From contig NZ_JACSQV010000013.1 in assembly GCF_014836445.1 (NCBI RefSeq), positions 97,608-161,607 of the forward strand: 64,000 bases of DNA, given 5' to 3'. A program made the position numbers and the translations under genes. Positions 49,467-58,589 of this stretch are shown in pieces. The stretch is from Cellulomonas avistercoris (lineage in GTDB: Bacteria; Actinomycetota; Actinomycetes; Actinomycetales; Cellulomonadaceae). The notes under the pieces were generated by a model that worked only from the letters and a program-made list of their open reading frames with translations, had not been told where the DNA came from and did no database searches. How positions within the stretch are numbered: position 1 is the first letter of the stretch; each line of letters opens with the position of its first letter.

Positions 49467-50162
49467 ATGCGCCTGGTCGTGGCGGAGTGTGCCGCGCGGT
49501 ACACGGGCAGGCTGGCGGCGCACCTGCCGCGTGCGCGCCGGCTCGTCGTCGTCAAGGCCGACGGGTCGGTGCTGCTGCACTCCGACGGCGGCTCCTACAA
49601 GCCGCTGAACTGGATGAGCCCGCCGTGCTCGCTGGTGGTGGGGGAGCCCGACGCCGAGCAGCGCGCGGCGGGCGTGACGCAGGTGTGGACGGTCCAGAAC
49701 GCGAAGTCGGACGACCGGCTCGTCATCGACCTGTACGACGTGCACCACGACTCCGCCCACGACCTCGGGGTCGACCCGGGCCTCGTGAAGGACGGCGTCG
49801 AGGCGCACCTGCAGGAGCTGCTGGCGGCGCAGATCGCGCTGCTGGGCTCGGGCCACACCCTGGTGCGTCGCGAGTACCCGACGGCCATCGGCCCGGTCGA
49901 CATCCTGGCGAAGGCGCCCGACGGCGGGACCGTCGCGGTCGAGATCAAGCGCCGCGGCGATATCGACGGCGTCGAGCAGCTCACGCGGTACCTGGAGCTG
50001 CTGAACCGCGACCCCCTGCTGACGCCGGTGCGGGGCGTGTTCGCGGCACAGGAGATCAAGCCGCAGGCGCGCGTCCTGGCGGTGGACCGGGGCATCTCGT
50101 GCCTGGTCCTCGACTACGACGCGATGCGCGGCGTCGACGACGTCGACTCGCGGCTGTTCTGA
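49467..50162 (+). CDS. nucS: Mismatch-specific endonuclease NucS (EndoMS)
   Basis: The 231-residue protein has an N-terminal DNA-binding domain ([21 protein letters not shown], positions 28-48) and a C-terminal RecB-like nuclease with [21 protein letters not shown] (Asp, Glu-x-Lys catalytic set). It ends DSRLF, matching the beta-clamp-binding tail of NucS. It cuts both strands at mismatches and replaces MutS-MutL in actinobacteria. ATG 49467 has GGAGGAGAG upstream. Confidence 0.95.
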   Translation: MRLVVAECAARYTGRLAAHLPRARRLVVVKADGSVLLHSDGGSYKPLNWMSPPCSLVVGEPDAEQRAAGVTQVWTVQNAKSDDRLVIDLYDVHHDSAHDLGVDPGLVKDGVEAHLQELLAAQIALLGSGHTLVRREYPTAIGPVDILAKAPDGGTVAVEIKRRGDIDGVEQLTRYLELLNRDPLLTPVRGVFAAQEIKPQARVLAVDRGISCLVLDYDAMRGVDDVDSRLF

Positions 50163-50198
50163 TGTCCCTCGCGACGCCGAAGGAGCGCACCGAAACTC

Positions 50199-50226
50199 TT
50201 GAACATGTTCACATGAACGTGTTCAA
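50199..50226. promoter_or_regulatory. TetR operator overlapping a leaderless promoter
   Basis: A 28-bp inverted repeat (24 of 28 positions symmetric) is made of two decamers, GAACATGTTC (50201-50210) and GAACGTGTTC (50215-50224). TTGAAC (50199) and TTCAAT (50222) sit 17 bases apart as -35 and -10, and the ATG at 50234 is 6 bases after the -10. A bound TetR dimer pair would cover the whole promoter. Confidence 0.78.
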
Positions 50227-50233
50227 TGGATCC

Positions 50234-50764
50234 ATGAGCAGCTCCCAGGTCCCCGCCGCGACCGCGGACACGCGGTCCCACGCCCCCGCACGCCAGGCCG
50301 CCGAGCAGCTCGACGTCCTCGGGGTCCTCGAGCTGACCGTCTGGTGCGGTCTCCTGCTCGTCACGGTCAACTCCGGCATCGGTCTCCTCACGCTCGCGCT
50401 CTCGGGGGTCTGGCCGGGCGCAGTGGCGTTCGGCGTCATGCTGGCGGTCGCGTCGTTCGGGGCGCTCGTGCCCGTCCTCGTCGTGGGGTGGCCCGCCGGC
50501 GTCCTCACGGCCTGGCTCCTGCGGCGCGAGCCGCGCGAGAGTCGTCACGTCGTGGTGTTCGCCGTCGTCGGCGCGGTGGCGGCCGTGCTGCTGGGGCTCG
50601 TCGGCCGCGACCTCACGCCCGATCCGGCGATCTCCCTGCTGCTGGCCGCCGAGGGCGCTCTGGGTGCCGGTGGCGGCCGGCTGCTCGTGGGGCGCTCGCG
50701 ACGTGCCCTCGTGCGGCGCCGCGCTGCGCAGCGGGCGCACGCTGCCGCGACGGCGGAGCCGTGA
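50234..50764 (+). CDS. Unknown four-helix membrane protein, first gene of a TetR operon
   Basis: The 176-residue protein has a polar N-terminal 35 residues and about four hydrophobic helices (LELTVWCGLLLVTVNSGIGL, AVAFGVMLAVASFGALVPVL and two more), ending in an Arg/Ala-rich tail. No known family was recognised. I start at ATG 50234 because the operator-promoter lies directly before it and longer starts would lie inside the promoter; no Shine-Dalgarno is present, so the mRNA is probably leaderless. The 3' end overlaps the TetR gene by 4 bp. Confidence 0.75.
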   Translation: MSSSQVPAATADTRSHAPARQAAEQLDVLGVLELTVWCGLLLVTVNSGIGLLTLALSGVWPGAVAFGVMLAVASFGALVPVLVVGWPAGVLTAWLLRREPRESRHVVVFAVVGAVAAVLLGLVGRDLTPDPAISLLLAAEGALGAGGGRLLVGRSRRALVRRRAAQRAHAAATAEP

Positions 50765-51423
50765 CCGCTCGCCGTACCGCGGACGAGACCCGCGAGCTCA
50801 TCCGCACGACCGCGCTGCGCCTCTTCCGGGAGCGGGGGTACGACGCGACGACCATGCGCGTCGTGGCACAGGAGGCCGGTGTCGCGGTGGGCAACGCCTA
50901 CCACCACTTCGGGTCCAAGGACGACCTCGTGCAGGAGCTCTACCTCGAGGTGAACCGCGAGCAGGTCGCGCACGCGCGTGCGCAGCTCGCCTCGGGCGGG
51001 GACCTCGCCTCGCGCGTGCGCGTCGCGTGGCAGGCGGGGATCGACGCCTTCGGGCCGTACCGGCAGTTCGGCGCCGAGTCCATCGGCACGGCGATCCGTC
51101 CCGGCTCGCCCGCGAGCCCGTTCTCGGAGTCCTCCGCGTCGACCGCCGAGCTCAGCTGCTCGCTGTTCCGCGAGGTCGTCGACGGAGCGCGGCCGGCCGT
51201 GCCGTCCGCGCTGCGCGAAGACCTGCCCGAGCTGCTGTGGCTCGCGCAGCTCGGGATCACGGTCTTCTGGGTGCACGACTCCTCGCCCGACGCGCGGCGC
51301 ACGCGGGTGCTCATCGACGGCCTCGCACCGCTCGTGGGGCGCCTCGTCGCGCTCTCCCGGCTACCGGTCGTCTCGGGCGCCGCGCAGGAGGTGCTGCGGC
51401 TGGTGGCGGCGGTGCGCCCGTGA
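50761..51423 (+). CDS. TetR family transcriptional regulator
   Basis: The 220-residue protein has the TetR helix-turn-helix LFRERGYDATTMRVVAQEAG, VAVGNAYHHFGSKDDLVQEL at the N-terminus and a helical ligand domain rich in Ala/Leu (LWLAQLGITVFWVHDSSPDARR). It lies between two membrane-protein genes with 4-bp overlaps on both sides, and a strong palindrome precedes the operon, so it very likely represses its own operon. The ligand is unknown. Confidence 0.92.
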   Translation: MTARRTADETRELIRTTALRLFRERGYDATTMRVVAQEAGVAVGNAYHHFGSKDDLVQELYLEVNREQVAHARAQLASGGDLASRVRVAWQAGIDAFGPYRQFGAESIGTAIRPGSPASPFSESSASTAELSCSLFREVVDGARPAVPSALREDLPELLWLAQLGITVFWVHDSSPDARRTRVLIDGLAPLVGRLVALSRLPVVSGAAQEVLRLVAAVRP

Positions 51424-51863
51424 CCCGCCTCTGGACGTTCCCCGCCGTCGTGGGCGTCGCGGCGGCGGTGCTCACGGTGTGGCTCGTGCGTGCGGTCGGC
51501 ATCCTGGTGGCGCAGGGTCCGAGCGCCTCGGTCGCCACCGTGCCGTCGCTCGGACTGCTGTACGCCGCGGGCCCGGCCGTGCTCTGCGCGGTGCCGATCG
51601 TGGTGCTGGCACGCGCCCTGCTCGCCCGCCTCGGACGCTCGCTCGCGGTGTACGCGGTGGTCGGGCTGGCGGGCGGTGCGCTGGTCGGGGTCGTGCAGAC
51701 GTGGGTGCTGCTCTCGTCCTGGCCGTGGGACCTGTCGTCCGGCCTGCTGGGGGAGATGGTCGGGCTGCCGACGCTCGGCGGGACCGTGGGCGGGCTCGTC
51801 GCCGGTCTCGTCGCTCGCCGGCGCGACGCCCGCGAGGTGCCGGAGCGCACACCCGTCCGCTGA
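51420..51863 (+). CDS. Unknown four-helix membrane protein, third gene of the TetR operon
   Basis: The 147-residue protein has four predicted helices (FPAVVGVAAAVLTVWLV, LGLLYAAGPAVLCAVPIVVL, VYAVVGLAGGALVGVVQTWV, GGTVGGLVAGLVA) and a basic tail. It is not recognised. Its GTG overlaps the TetR stop. Together with the first gene it may form a two-part membrane system, such as an exporter or envelope-stress component, but that is speculative. Confidence 0.72.
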   Translation: MTRLWTFPAVVGVAAAVLTVWLVRAVGILVAQGPSASVATVPSLGLLYAAGPAVLCAVPIVVLARALLARLGRSLAVYAVVGLAGGALVGVVQTWVLLSSWPWDLSSGLLGEMVGLPTLGGTVGGLVAGLVARRRDAREVPERTPVR

Positions 51864-51911
51864 GCCGAGCCGCAGCCCGACGCGCCCCCGCGGCGCGCAC
51901 GGGTCCTGCGC

Positions 51912-51917
51912 GATGAT
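51912..51917 (+). promoter_or_regulatory. Possible -10 element of a leaderless nagA promoter
   Basis: GATGAT followed by 6 bases and the nagA ATG. Same sequence and spacing as before birA. Confidence 0.4.
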
Positions 51918-51923
51918 GGGCGC

Positions 51924-53171
51924 ATGGTGGACGACCTCTCGGACGGGCCCGGTGCGTCGACGGTGCGCGGGGACGTCGTCACGCCGTCGCGAGTGCTGCG
52001 CGACGGCGTCGTGGTGCTCGACGGTGGTCGGATCGTCTGGGTGGGCCCGGCCGGCGCCGCGCCCGTGCGCGACCTGCCGCCCGCACCGCCGGCGGGCACG
52101 CTCGTGCTGCCGGGCCTCGTGGACCTGCACTGCCACGGCGGGGGTGGTGCGAGCTTCCCCGACGCGACCGGCGCCGACGATGTCCGCCGCGCCGCCGACG
52201 AGCACGCCCGGCACGGCACCACGACGCTCGTCGCGTCGCTGGTGACCGCGCCGCGGGACGTCCTGCTGGCTCGAACGGAACTGCTCGGCCGTGCGGCGGA
52301 CGACGGGGTCGTCGCCGGTGTCCACCTCGAGGGACCGTTCCTGTCGCGCGCGCGGTGCGGTGCGCAGCACCCGCAGCACATGGTCGCCGGCGACGCCGGC
52401 CTGGTCCGCGAGCTCGCGGCTGCTGCGCGCGGGCACCTGGTCTCGATGACCGTGGCACCCGAGGTCCCCGGGGTCGCGGACGGGGGCGACGACGTCCTGG
52501 CCGCGCTCGTCGAGGCCGGCGCGCTGCCGTCGGTCGGGCACACCGACGGGTCGGCCGAGGATGTGGAGGCCGCGATCGCGCGCGCGTTCGACCTGCTCGC
52601 GACCTCGTCCCGCGCGCGCGGGCCGCGCGCGACGGCGACGCACCTCTTCAACGGCATGCGTCCGCTGCACCACCGCGACCCCGGCCCGGTGGCGGCCTGC
52701 CTGGCCGCGGCGGCGCGCGGCGAGCTCGTCGTCGAGCTGGTCGCGGACGGCACGCACCTGGTGCCGGCGACCGTGCGGTCGGTCCTGGACCTGGTGGGCC
52801 CGGACGGCGCCGTGCTCGTCACCGACGCGGTGGCGGCGGCGGGCATGGCCGACGGCGACTACCGGCTCGGGCCGCAGGCGGTCCGGGTGGCGGACGGTGT
52901 GGCCCGCGTCCTCGAGGACGTGCCGGGAGGCTCGCCCCGCACCGGTGCGATCGCCGGTGGCGTCGCCCACCTGCTCGACGTGGTCCGCACGACCGTGGCG
53001 GCGGGCGTGCCCCTGGCCGACGCGGTCCGGGCCGCGTCGGCGACCCCTGCCCAGGTGCTCGGCCGGCCCGACGTGGGGGCGCTCGTCGCGGGCCGACGGG
53101 CCGACCTCGTGGTCACGACGGACCTCCTGCGCCCCGTCCGCGTCATGCGCGGGGGCGGCTGGATCACCTGA
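51924..53171 (+). CDS. nagA: N-acetylglucosamine-6-phosphate deacetylase
   Basis: The 415-residue amidohydrolase has VDLHCHGGGGASFPDAT, VAGVHLEGPFLS (metal Glu), LPSVGHTDGSAED (His), TATHLFNGMRPLHHRDPG and the catalytic Asp in AVLVTDAVAAAGM. It deacetylates GlcNAc-6-P for glycolysis or wall recycling. Position beside a LacI regulator and a beta-glucosidase suggests use of chitin- or wall-derived sugar. Confidence 0.93.
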   Translation: MVDDLSDGPGASTVRGDVVTPSRVLRDGVVVLDGGRIVWVGPAGAAPVRDLPPAPPAGTLVLPGLVDLHCHGGGGASFPDATGADDVRRAADEHARHGTTTLVASLVTAPRDVLLARTELLGRAADDGVVAGVHLEGPFLSRARCGAQHPQHMVAGDAGLVRELAAAARGHLVSMTVAPEVPGVADGGDDVLAALVEAGALPSVGHTDGSAEDVEAAIARAFDLLATSSRARGPRATATHLFNGMRPLHHRDPGPVAACLAAAARGELVVELVADGTHLVPATVRSVLDLVGPDGAVLVTDAVAAAGMADGDYRLGPQAVRVADGVARVLEDVPGGSPRTGAIAGGVAHLLDVVRTTVAAGVPLADAVRAASATPAQVLGRPDVGALVAGRRADLVVTTDLLRPVRVMRGGGWIT

Positions 53172-53195
53172 CGCGGCCCGCGGTGACCCGTGGCG

Positions 53196-54203
53196 TCAGG
53201 CCGGCGGGGGAGCGGTGCTCGCGCGCCGGACGAGCCGCGGGGCCAGCAGCCGCGTCTCGGCCGGCGCGGCCCGCAGGACCCGGGCCATCGCCATCTCGAC
53301 GGCCACCGTCCCGATCGTGTGGGCGGGGATGTCGATGCTCGTCAGCGGCAGCGGCTGGCCGAGGGCGACGTCCGGCGGGGAGACCGCCACGACCGAGAGG
53401 TCGTCGGGCACGCGCCGGCCGCGCTCGCGGAGCGTCGCGAGCACCCACGGCAGCGCCACCTCGTTGTGGACGACGAGCGCGGTGACGTCGGGCAGGCGCG
53501 CCAGCACCCGGTCGACGGCGTCGGCAGCGCCGACCGGAGAGGCCTCGCACGGTTCGACGGCACCCGCGAGCCGCGCGTCGGCCACGGCCCCCGTGAAGCC
53601 CCCGATGATGCGCTCGGCGTACGAGGTGTGACGTTCCAGCACGGCACGCGGCGACCCGATGAGCGCGATCCGGCGGTGCCCGAGGTCGGCGAGGTGCTGC
53701 ACCGCGAGGCGCCCGACGGCGTCGAAGTCGAGGTCGACGCACGACAGGGAGCCGGGGTCGCGCGGCAGGCCGATGAGCACGGCCGGCTGGCTGAGGCGGG
53801 CGAGCAGCGGCACCCGCGGGTCCTCCGCCTCGACGTCCATCACCACCAGCGCGTCGACCATCGAGCCCGACGCGACGCGCTCCATGCCGGCGATCTCGTC
53901 GGAGGTGAGGAGCAGGACGTCGTGGCCGAAGGTGCGCGCGGCGGTGACGACGCCCGCGACGAACTGCATGACGACCGCGACGTCGACGTCGACGCGCAGC
54001 GGGGCCATGAGGGCGAGCACGTCGGTCCGGCTCGAGGCGAGGGCCCGCGCGCCGGCATGGGGCCGGTAGCCGAGGTCCTGGATCACGCGCTCGACGCGTT
54101 CGCGCGTCGGTGCCGAGATCGGGCGCTTGCCCGACAGGACGTAGGAGACCGTCGAGGTCGACACCCCTGCCGCTCGTGCCACATCGTCGATGGTGCTCGC
54201 CAC
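53196..54203 (-). CDS. LacI family transcriptional regulator
   Basis: The 335-residue protein has the LacI helix-turn-helix and hinge ([52 protein letters not shown] at 24-55) and a periplasmic-binding-like sugar domain. The GTG at 54203 is divergent from the beta-glucosidase gene, and a 17-bp imperfect palindrome lies in the shared 244-bp gap, so it probably represses that gene in the absence of cello- or other oligosaccharides. Confidence 0.93.
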   Translation of the reverse strand: MASTIDDVARAAGVSTSTVSYVLSGKRPISAPTRERVERVIQDLGYRPHAGARALASSRTDVLALMAPLRVDVDVAVVMQFVAGVVTAARTFGHDVLLLTSDEIAGMERVASGSMVDALVVMDVEAEDPRVPLLARLSQPAVLIGLPRDPGSLSCVDLDFDAVGRLAVQHLADLGHRRIALIGSPRAVLERHTSYAERIIGGFTGAVADARLAGAVEPCEASPVGAADAVDRVLARLPDVTALVVHNEVALPWVLATLRERGRRVPDDLSVVAVSPPDVALGQPLPLTSIDIPAHTIGTVAVEMAMARVLRAAPAETRLLAPRLVRRASTAPPPA

Positions 54204-54346
54204 GTCGCTCCGTCCGTCACGTGCTGCGCGCCCGCAGGCTCGCGTCCTCCCGCGTGATGCGCCTCACCCTAGCGCGGGCCCCAGGCCCTACGGTGGGAGG
54301 GCGGCGAGTCGTCCGACGGGTGCGGGAGCGGTCCCACGCCGTGTAT

Positions 54347-54363
54347 CGTATCGATTCGATTCG
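54347..54363. promoter_or_regulatory. Putative LacI operator upstream of the beta-glucosidase
   Basis: CGTATCGATTCGATTCG is a 17-base palindrome about a central T with 7 of 8 pairs matching. It shares ATCGATTCG with the palindrome at 10871. It abuts a hairpin at 54362-54383. Confidence 0.55.
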
Positions 54364-54383
54364 CGCGGCACCGATGCCGCGCG
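54362..54383 (+). other. Hairpin in the beta-glucosidase leader
   Basis: A perfect 9-bp stem CGCGCGGCA/TGCCGCGCG with loop CCGA follows the operator by overlap. It lies 64 bases before the start codon, with no U-run, so it is an mRNA-stability or regulator element rather than a clear terminator. Confidence 0.4.
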
Positions 54384-54447
54384 TCGCGGCGAGCGACCCG
54401 CCCGGTCCGCCGGCACCCTGATCCGCGCACCTCTCGGAGGCCATGCC

Positions 54448-55896
54448 ATGACCCGCACGACGAGGCCGTCCGGCCGCCAGTTCCCCGCCGACTTCCTGTG
54501 GGGCTCGGCGACCGCGTCCTACCAGATCGAGGGTGCCGTGGACGAGGACGGCCGCACGCCGTCCATCTGGGACACGTTCTCCCACACGCCGGGCAAGGTG
54601 CTCGACGGCGACACCGGTGACGTCGCCGTCGACCACTACCACCGGGTGCCGCAGGACGTCGCGATCATGAAGGACCTCGGCCTGCAGGCCTACCGCTTCT
54701 CGATCTCGTGGTCGCGGATCGTCCCCGGGGGCACGGGCGAGGTCAACCAGGCCGGTCTCGACTTCTACTCCGACCTCGTCGACCGGCTGATCGCCGCGGG
54801 CATCAAGCCCGTCGTGACGCTGTACCACTGGGACCTCCCGCAGGTGCTCGAGGACCAGGGCGGGTGGACGTCCCGCTCCACCGCGTACGCGTTCGCCGAG
54901 TACGCGCGCGTCGTCGCGCGCGCCCTGGGCGACCGGATCCACCTGTGGACGACCCTGAACGAGCCGTGGTGCTCGGCGTTCCTCGGCTACGGCTCCGGCG
55001 TGCACGCCCCCGGCGTCACCGACCCCGCCGCGGCGCTCGCGGCGGTGCACCACCTCAACCTCGCGCACGGCCTGGCCGCCACCGCGATCCGCGAGGAGCT
55101 GGGCGCGGACACCCCGGTCTCGATCACGCTGAACCTGCACGTCACGCGCGCCGCGTCGCACGACCCCGCGGACGTCGAGGCCAAGCGCCGCATCGACACG
55201 ATCGCGAACGAGGTCTTCCTCGGCCCGCTGCTCGAGGGCGCCTACCCGGAGCGCGTGGCCGCCGACACGGCGACGATCAGCGACTGGTCGTTCGTGCAGG
55301 ACGGGGACCTCGAGCTCATCCGGGTGCCGATCGACCTGCTGGGCGTCAACTACTACTCGACGGGCCGGGTCCAGCACGGCACGCCGCCGGTGGGCGACGG
55401 CACGCCCGGTCCCGACGGGCACCGCTCGTCGGTCGTCAGCCCGTGGATCGGTGCGGACCAGGTCGAGTGGCTCAAGCAGCCCGGCCCGTACACGGCGATG
55501 GGCTGGAACATCGAGCCCCAGGGCCTCGTCGACCTGCTGCTCGAGCTGCACGAGCGCTACCCGGCGCTGCCGCTCGCGATCACCGAGAACGGCGCGGCGT
55601 TCTACGACACGGTCACCGAGGACGGGCGCGTCCACGACGACGAGCGCGTCGCCTACCTGCACGACCACCTCGACGCCGTCGGCGAGGCGCGGGACAAGGG
55701 CGTCGACGTCCGCGGCTACTTCGTGTGGTCGCTCTTCGACAACTTCGAGTGGGCGTACGGGTACGACCGTCGCTTCGGCGTCGTGCACGTCGACTACGAC
55801 ACCCAGGTCCGCACGCTGAAGGACTCGGCACGCTGGTACCGCGAGCTGGTCCGCACCGGCGAGATCCCGACGCCGGAGTCCGCCGCGACCCTGTGA
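54448..55896 (+). CDS. GH1 beta-glucosidase
   Basis: The 482-residue TIM barrel has [20 protein letters not shown], the acid/base Glu172 in TLNEPW, NYYS, the nucleophile Glu380 in AITENG, and [21 protein letters not shown]. It hydrolyses cellobiose and other beta-glucosides; no signal peptide means it acts on imported sugar. ATG 54448 follows CGGAGG. It is divergent from a LacI regulator. Confidence 0.96.
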   Translation: MTRTTRPSGRQFPADFLWGSATASYQIEGAVDEDGRTPSIWDTFSHTPGKVLDGDTGDVAVDHYHRVPQDVAIMKDLGLQAYRFSISWSRIVPGGTGEVNQAGLDFYSDLVDRLIAAGIKPVVTLYHWDLPQVLEDQGGWTSRSTAYAFAEYARVVARALGDRIHLWTTLNEPWCSAFLGYGSGVHAPGVTDPAAALAAVHHLNLAHGLAATAIREELGADTPVSITLNLHVTRAASHDPADVEAKRRIDTIANEVFLGPLLEGAYPERVAADTATISDWSFVQDGDLELIRVPIDLLGVNYYSTGRVQHGTPPVGDGTPGPDGHRSSVVSPWIGADQVEWLKQPGPYTAMGWNIEPQGLVDLLLELHERYPALPLAITENGAAFYDTVTEDGRVHDDERVAYLHDHLDAVGEARDKGVDVRGYFVWSLFDNFEWAYGYDRRFGVVHVDYDTQVRTLKDSARWYRELVRTGEIPTPESAATL

Positions 55897-55989
55897 CACC
55901 CGGCCGCCCGGTCCTCCTCCTCGTGCGCGCGCGAGAAGGGGACCGGGCGGCGTTGGTGCCGCCGGCGCCCGCCGGGTGAGGATGGTGCC

Positions 55990-56295
55990 GTGCCCCGCTC
56001 CCGCCGATCCGAGCGCCGACCGTACGGCGCGCCGTACGTGCCGCTCGACGTCGACCGCGCCACGGGCGGCCGACGCGCCGAGTCCGGCCCCGACGGCGAG
56101 TGGGTCGTGCAGCAGGTGCGCGGCTCCGACCGCGAGTACCGCTGCCCGGGCTGCGACCAGGTCGTGCCGGCGGGCAGCGGTCACGTCGTCGCGTGGCGCA
56201 CCGACTCGTGGCGGGGCGACGGCCTCGAGGAGCGCCGGCACTGGCACGGCGCCTGCTGGCAGGCGCGCACGCGACGCGGCCCGACGCGCCGATGA
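55990..56295 (+). CDS. Small zinc-ribbon-like conserved actinobacterial protein
   Basis: The 101-residue protein has an Arg-rich start, then REYRCPGCDQVVPAGSGHVVAW and RRHWHGACWQARTRR, giving CxxC...H...C metal ligands. Similar proteins occur across actinobacteria, often mislabelled ATP/GTP-binding; function is unknown. GTG 55990 is 6 bases after GAGGAT (leaderless pattern). Its stop overlaps the HAD gene (ATGA). Confidence 0.82.
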   Translation: MPRSRRSERRPYGAPYVPLDVDRATGGRRAESGPDGEWVVQQVRGSDREYRCPGCDQVVPAGSGHVVAWRTDSWRGDGLEERRHWHGACWQARTRRGPTRR

Positions 56296-57176
56296 CGGCC
56301 GACCCCGAGCACGCGTCGGACGGGCACGCCGCGAGCGACGTCCGGCTGGTCGCGAGCGACCTCGACGGCACGCTGCTGGGCCCGGACGGCGCGGTGTCGC
56401 GGCGCACCGCCGCCGCGCTCGCGGCCGCCGAGGACGCCGGGCTCGACGTCGTGTTCGTCACCGCCCGGCCGCACCGCTGGCTGGCGGACCTCGCGTCCCA
56501 CGTCGCCGGCCACGGCGTGGCGATCTGCGCGAACGGCGCGTCGGTCGTGGACGTCGCCGGTCTGCGCGTGCTGGAGGAGCACGGCATGGACGCGCGGCGC
56601 GTCGCCGCCGTCGCCGCCCGTCTGCGCGCCGCGTGGGGACCCGACGCCGTGCACCTGGCGGCCGAGAGCGCGGCCGGGTTCGCGTCCGAGCACGGGTTCG
56701 TCTCCGAGCACGAGGTCCCCGCCGGCAGCCCCACCGCCCGGCGCATCGAGGACGTGCTGACGCCCACCACGCTCAAGCTCCTGCTGCGTGCGCCCGGACG
56801 GGCGCAGGAGGCCGACGCGTTCGTCGCCGAGGCGCAGGCGGTCGTCGGCGACCTCGCGCACGTGACGTCGTCCGCTGCCGGCGCGCTCGGCGAGATCGCC
56901 GCGCCCGGGGTCACCAAGGCCGCCACGCTCGCGGCGTGGGCCGCGGCACGCGGCATCACCCCGGCCCAGGTGTGGGCCGTGGGCGACGCACCCAACGACC
57001 TGCCCATGCTCGCGTGGGCGGGCCGCGCGTTCGCCGTGGCCAACGCCCACCCGGCCGTCCGCGCCGCTGCCCACGAGACGCTGCCGTCCAACGCGGACGA
57101 CGGCGTCGCGGTGCTGCTGGACCGGGCGGCCGCACGCGCACGCGCCCGGGCCGCGGGCGGGCAGCACGCTCGCTAG
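56292..57176 (+). CDS. HAD-superfamily (Cof/IIB type) sugar-phosphate phosphatase
   Basis: The 294-residue protein has motif I LVASDLDGTLLGPDG (two catalytic Asp), motif II VVFVTARPHRW, a C2B cap and motif IV VWAVGDAPNDLPMLAWAG. Cof-like enzymes remove phosphate from sugar or cofactor phosphates. It is coupled to the zinc-ribbon gene by a 4-bp overlap. Confidence 0.92.
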   Translation: MTADPEHASDGHAASDVRLVASDLDGTLLGPDGAVSRRTAAALAAAEDAGLDVVFVTARPHRWLADLASHVAGHGVAICANGASVVDVAGLRVLEEHGMDARRVAAVAARLRAAWGPDAVHLAAESAAGFASEHGFVSEHEVPAGSPTARRIEDVLTPTTLKLLLRAPGRAQEADAFVAEAQAVVGDLAHVTSSAAGALGEIAAPGVTKAATLAAWAAARGITPAQVWAVGDAPNDLPMLAWAGRAFAVANAHPAVRAAAHETLPSNADDGVAVLLDRAAARARARAAGGQHAR

Positions 57177-57304
57177 GCTCGGTGACCAGGGCGCTCCCCA
57201 CGGGGTGGCGTCCACCGGGACGAGGCAGCTGCCGCACGCGCAGGGCCGCCGGTCCACCGGCACCCGGTCCGTCGACACGCCGCCCGCCGGCACCAGGAGG
57301 ACGC

Positions 57305-58060
57305 ATGACCGCCGCCACCCCGATCGTCCTGCTGCACGCCTTCCCGCTCGACCACCGGATGTGGGACGACGTCGCCGCCGGCCTCGCCCGCACGCACGAG
57401 GTCCTGGCACCGGACCTGCCCGTGGCGCCCGGCGAGCCCCTGCCCGAGCCCGCGCTCGAGCACGCCGCGGACGCCGTGGCCGCGGCGATCCGCGCGGCCG
57501 GGCCCGGCCCGGCCGTCGTGGCCGGTCTCTCGATGGGTGGCTACGTCGCCCTCGCGCTCCTCGAGCGGCATCCCGAGCTCGTCGCGGCGCTCGCGCTCGT
57601 CGACACGAAGTCGACCGCCGACACCCCGGAGGCGGCGGCGAAGCGGCGGGAGGTCGCCGACGCGGTGCAGGAGGCGGGCAGCGTGGACCCCGTGCGCGGC
57701 ATGCCCGACGTGCTGCTGGGGGAGACGACGCGCAGCGCGCGCCCCGACGTGGTCGAGCGTGTCACGGCGTGGATCGGGGAGCAGGACCCCGCCCGGGTCG
57801 CGTGGGGGCAGCGGGCGATGGCCGCGCGTCCCGACCGGACGGACGTGCTGCGCGCGTTCGACGGGCCGATCACGGTCGTCGTCGGCGACGAGGACGCCGT
57901 GACTGGCACCGACGCCGCGCAGCACATGGTCGCCGCGGTCGAGCAGGCGCTGCTCGTCGTGGTCCCGCGGGTCGGGCACCTGTCGGCCGTCGAGGACGCG
58001 GACGCCGTGCGCAGCGCGCTGGCCGACCTGGCCCAGCGCGTCCACGACCCGGTGGCCTGA
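57305..58060 (+). CDS. Alpha/beta-hydrolase
   Basis: The 251-residue protein has the oxyanion region VLLHAFPLDHRMWDDVAAGL, the nucleophile elbow VAGLSMGGYVALAL, the acid in VVGDEDAVT and the catalytic His in RVGHLSAVED. The substrate is unknown. ATG 57305 has AGGAGG upstream. Confidence 0.9.
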   Translation: MTAATPIVLLHAFPLDHRMWDDVAAGLARTHEVLAPDLPVAPGEPLPEPALEHAADAVAAAIRAAGPGPAVVAGLSMGGYVALALLERHPELVAALALVDTKSTADTPEAAAKRREVADAVQEAGSVDPVRGMPDVLLGETTRSARPDVVERVTAWIGEQDPARVAWGQRAMAARPDRTDVLRAFDGPITVVVGDEDAVTGTDAAQHMVAAVEQALLVVVPRVGHLSAVEDADAVRSALADLAQRVHDPVA

Positions 58061-58087
58061 CGGTCGTCGCCGGCGCTGCTGCCGGCG

Positions 58088-58567
58088 CTAGACCTCGCCG
58101 GCGAGGACCCGCGCGAGCGCGTCGGGCATGTCGATGGACTCGCCGTCCTTGCCGCCCGCCCCGATGACCAGCGGCGGGTCCTGCGGAGTGGGGGTCACGC
58201 CGCGCAGGCGTGCCACGACGCTCGTCGGCGTCGTCAGGACGTAGAACTCCCCGGCGGTGTCGATGCCCACCGTCTCGTCGCGGCGCAGGTACCAGCCCTG
58301 CAGCGGCGTCCGGTAGCGCGCGCGGCCGTCGTACGACCGCACGTGCAGCGGCACGGGGTGGACGCCCAGCGCGCGCGCCTGCTCGAGGAACTCGTCGATC
58401 ATGGCGCGTGCCCGCGCCGACTCCGCGCGCTGCCGCGCCGCGAGGGCCTCGCCGTGGGCGCTCGCGGCCTCACGGCGCTGCTCTCGCCAGCGGGCGGCCT
58501 GGTCCTGCGCGGAGGCGGGGACCGGGCCGCCCTCGGTGCCGTCCGGCACCGGCTGGTCGGGGCTCAT
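58088..58567 (-). CDS. Hypothetical protein linked to the coiled-coil gene
   Basis: The 159-residue soluble protein has a charged helical N-half (AARWREQRREAASAHGEALA, MIDEFLEQARALGVHPVPLH) and a beta-rich C-half (YLRRDETVGIDTAGEFYVLT, PPLVIGAGGKDGESIDM). It is not recognised. The ATG at 58567 with CGGAG upstream lies 22 bases after the stop of the large coiled-coil gene, so the two are likely co-transcribed. Confidence 0.8.
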   Translation of the reverse strand: MSPDQPVPDGTEGGPVPASAQDQAARWREQRREAASAHGEALAARQRAESARARAMIDEFLEQARALGVHPVPLHVRSYDGRARYRTPLQGWYLRRDETVGIDTAGEFYVLTTPTSVVARLRGVTPTPQDPPLVIGAGGKDGESIDMPDALARVLAGEV

Positions 58568-58589
58568 GGTGTGCTCGTGCTCCGGCGGG

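Noticed and set aside
50199..50226. LexA/SOS box
   Set aside because: The GAAC/GTTC arms are separated by 2 bases, not the 4 of an actinobacterial LexA site, and a TetR gene is in the same operon.
54362..54383. Rho-independent terminator in the beta-glucosidase leader
   Set aside because: The stem has no U-run and lies just before a gene with its own promoter; it is listed as a leader hairpin instead.
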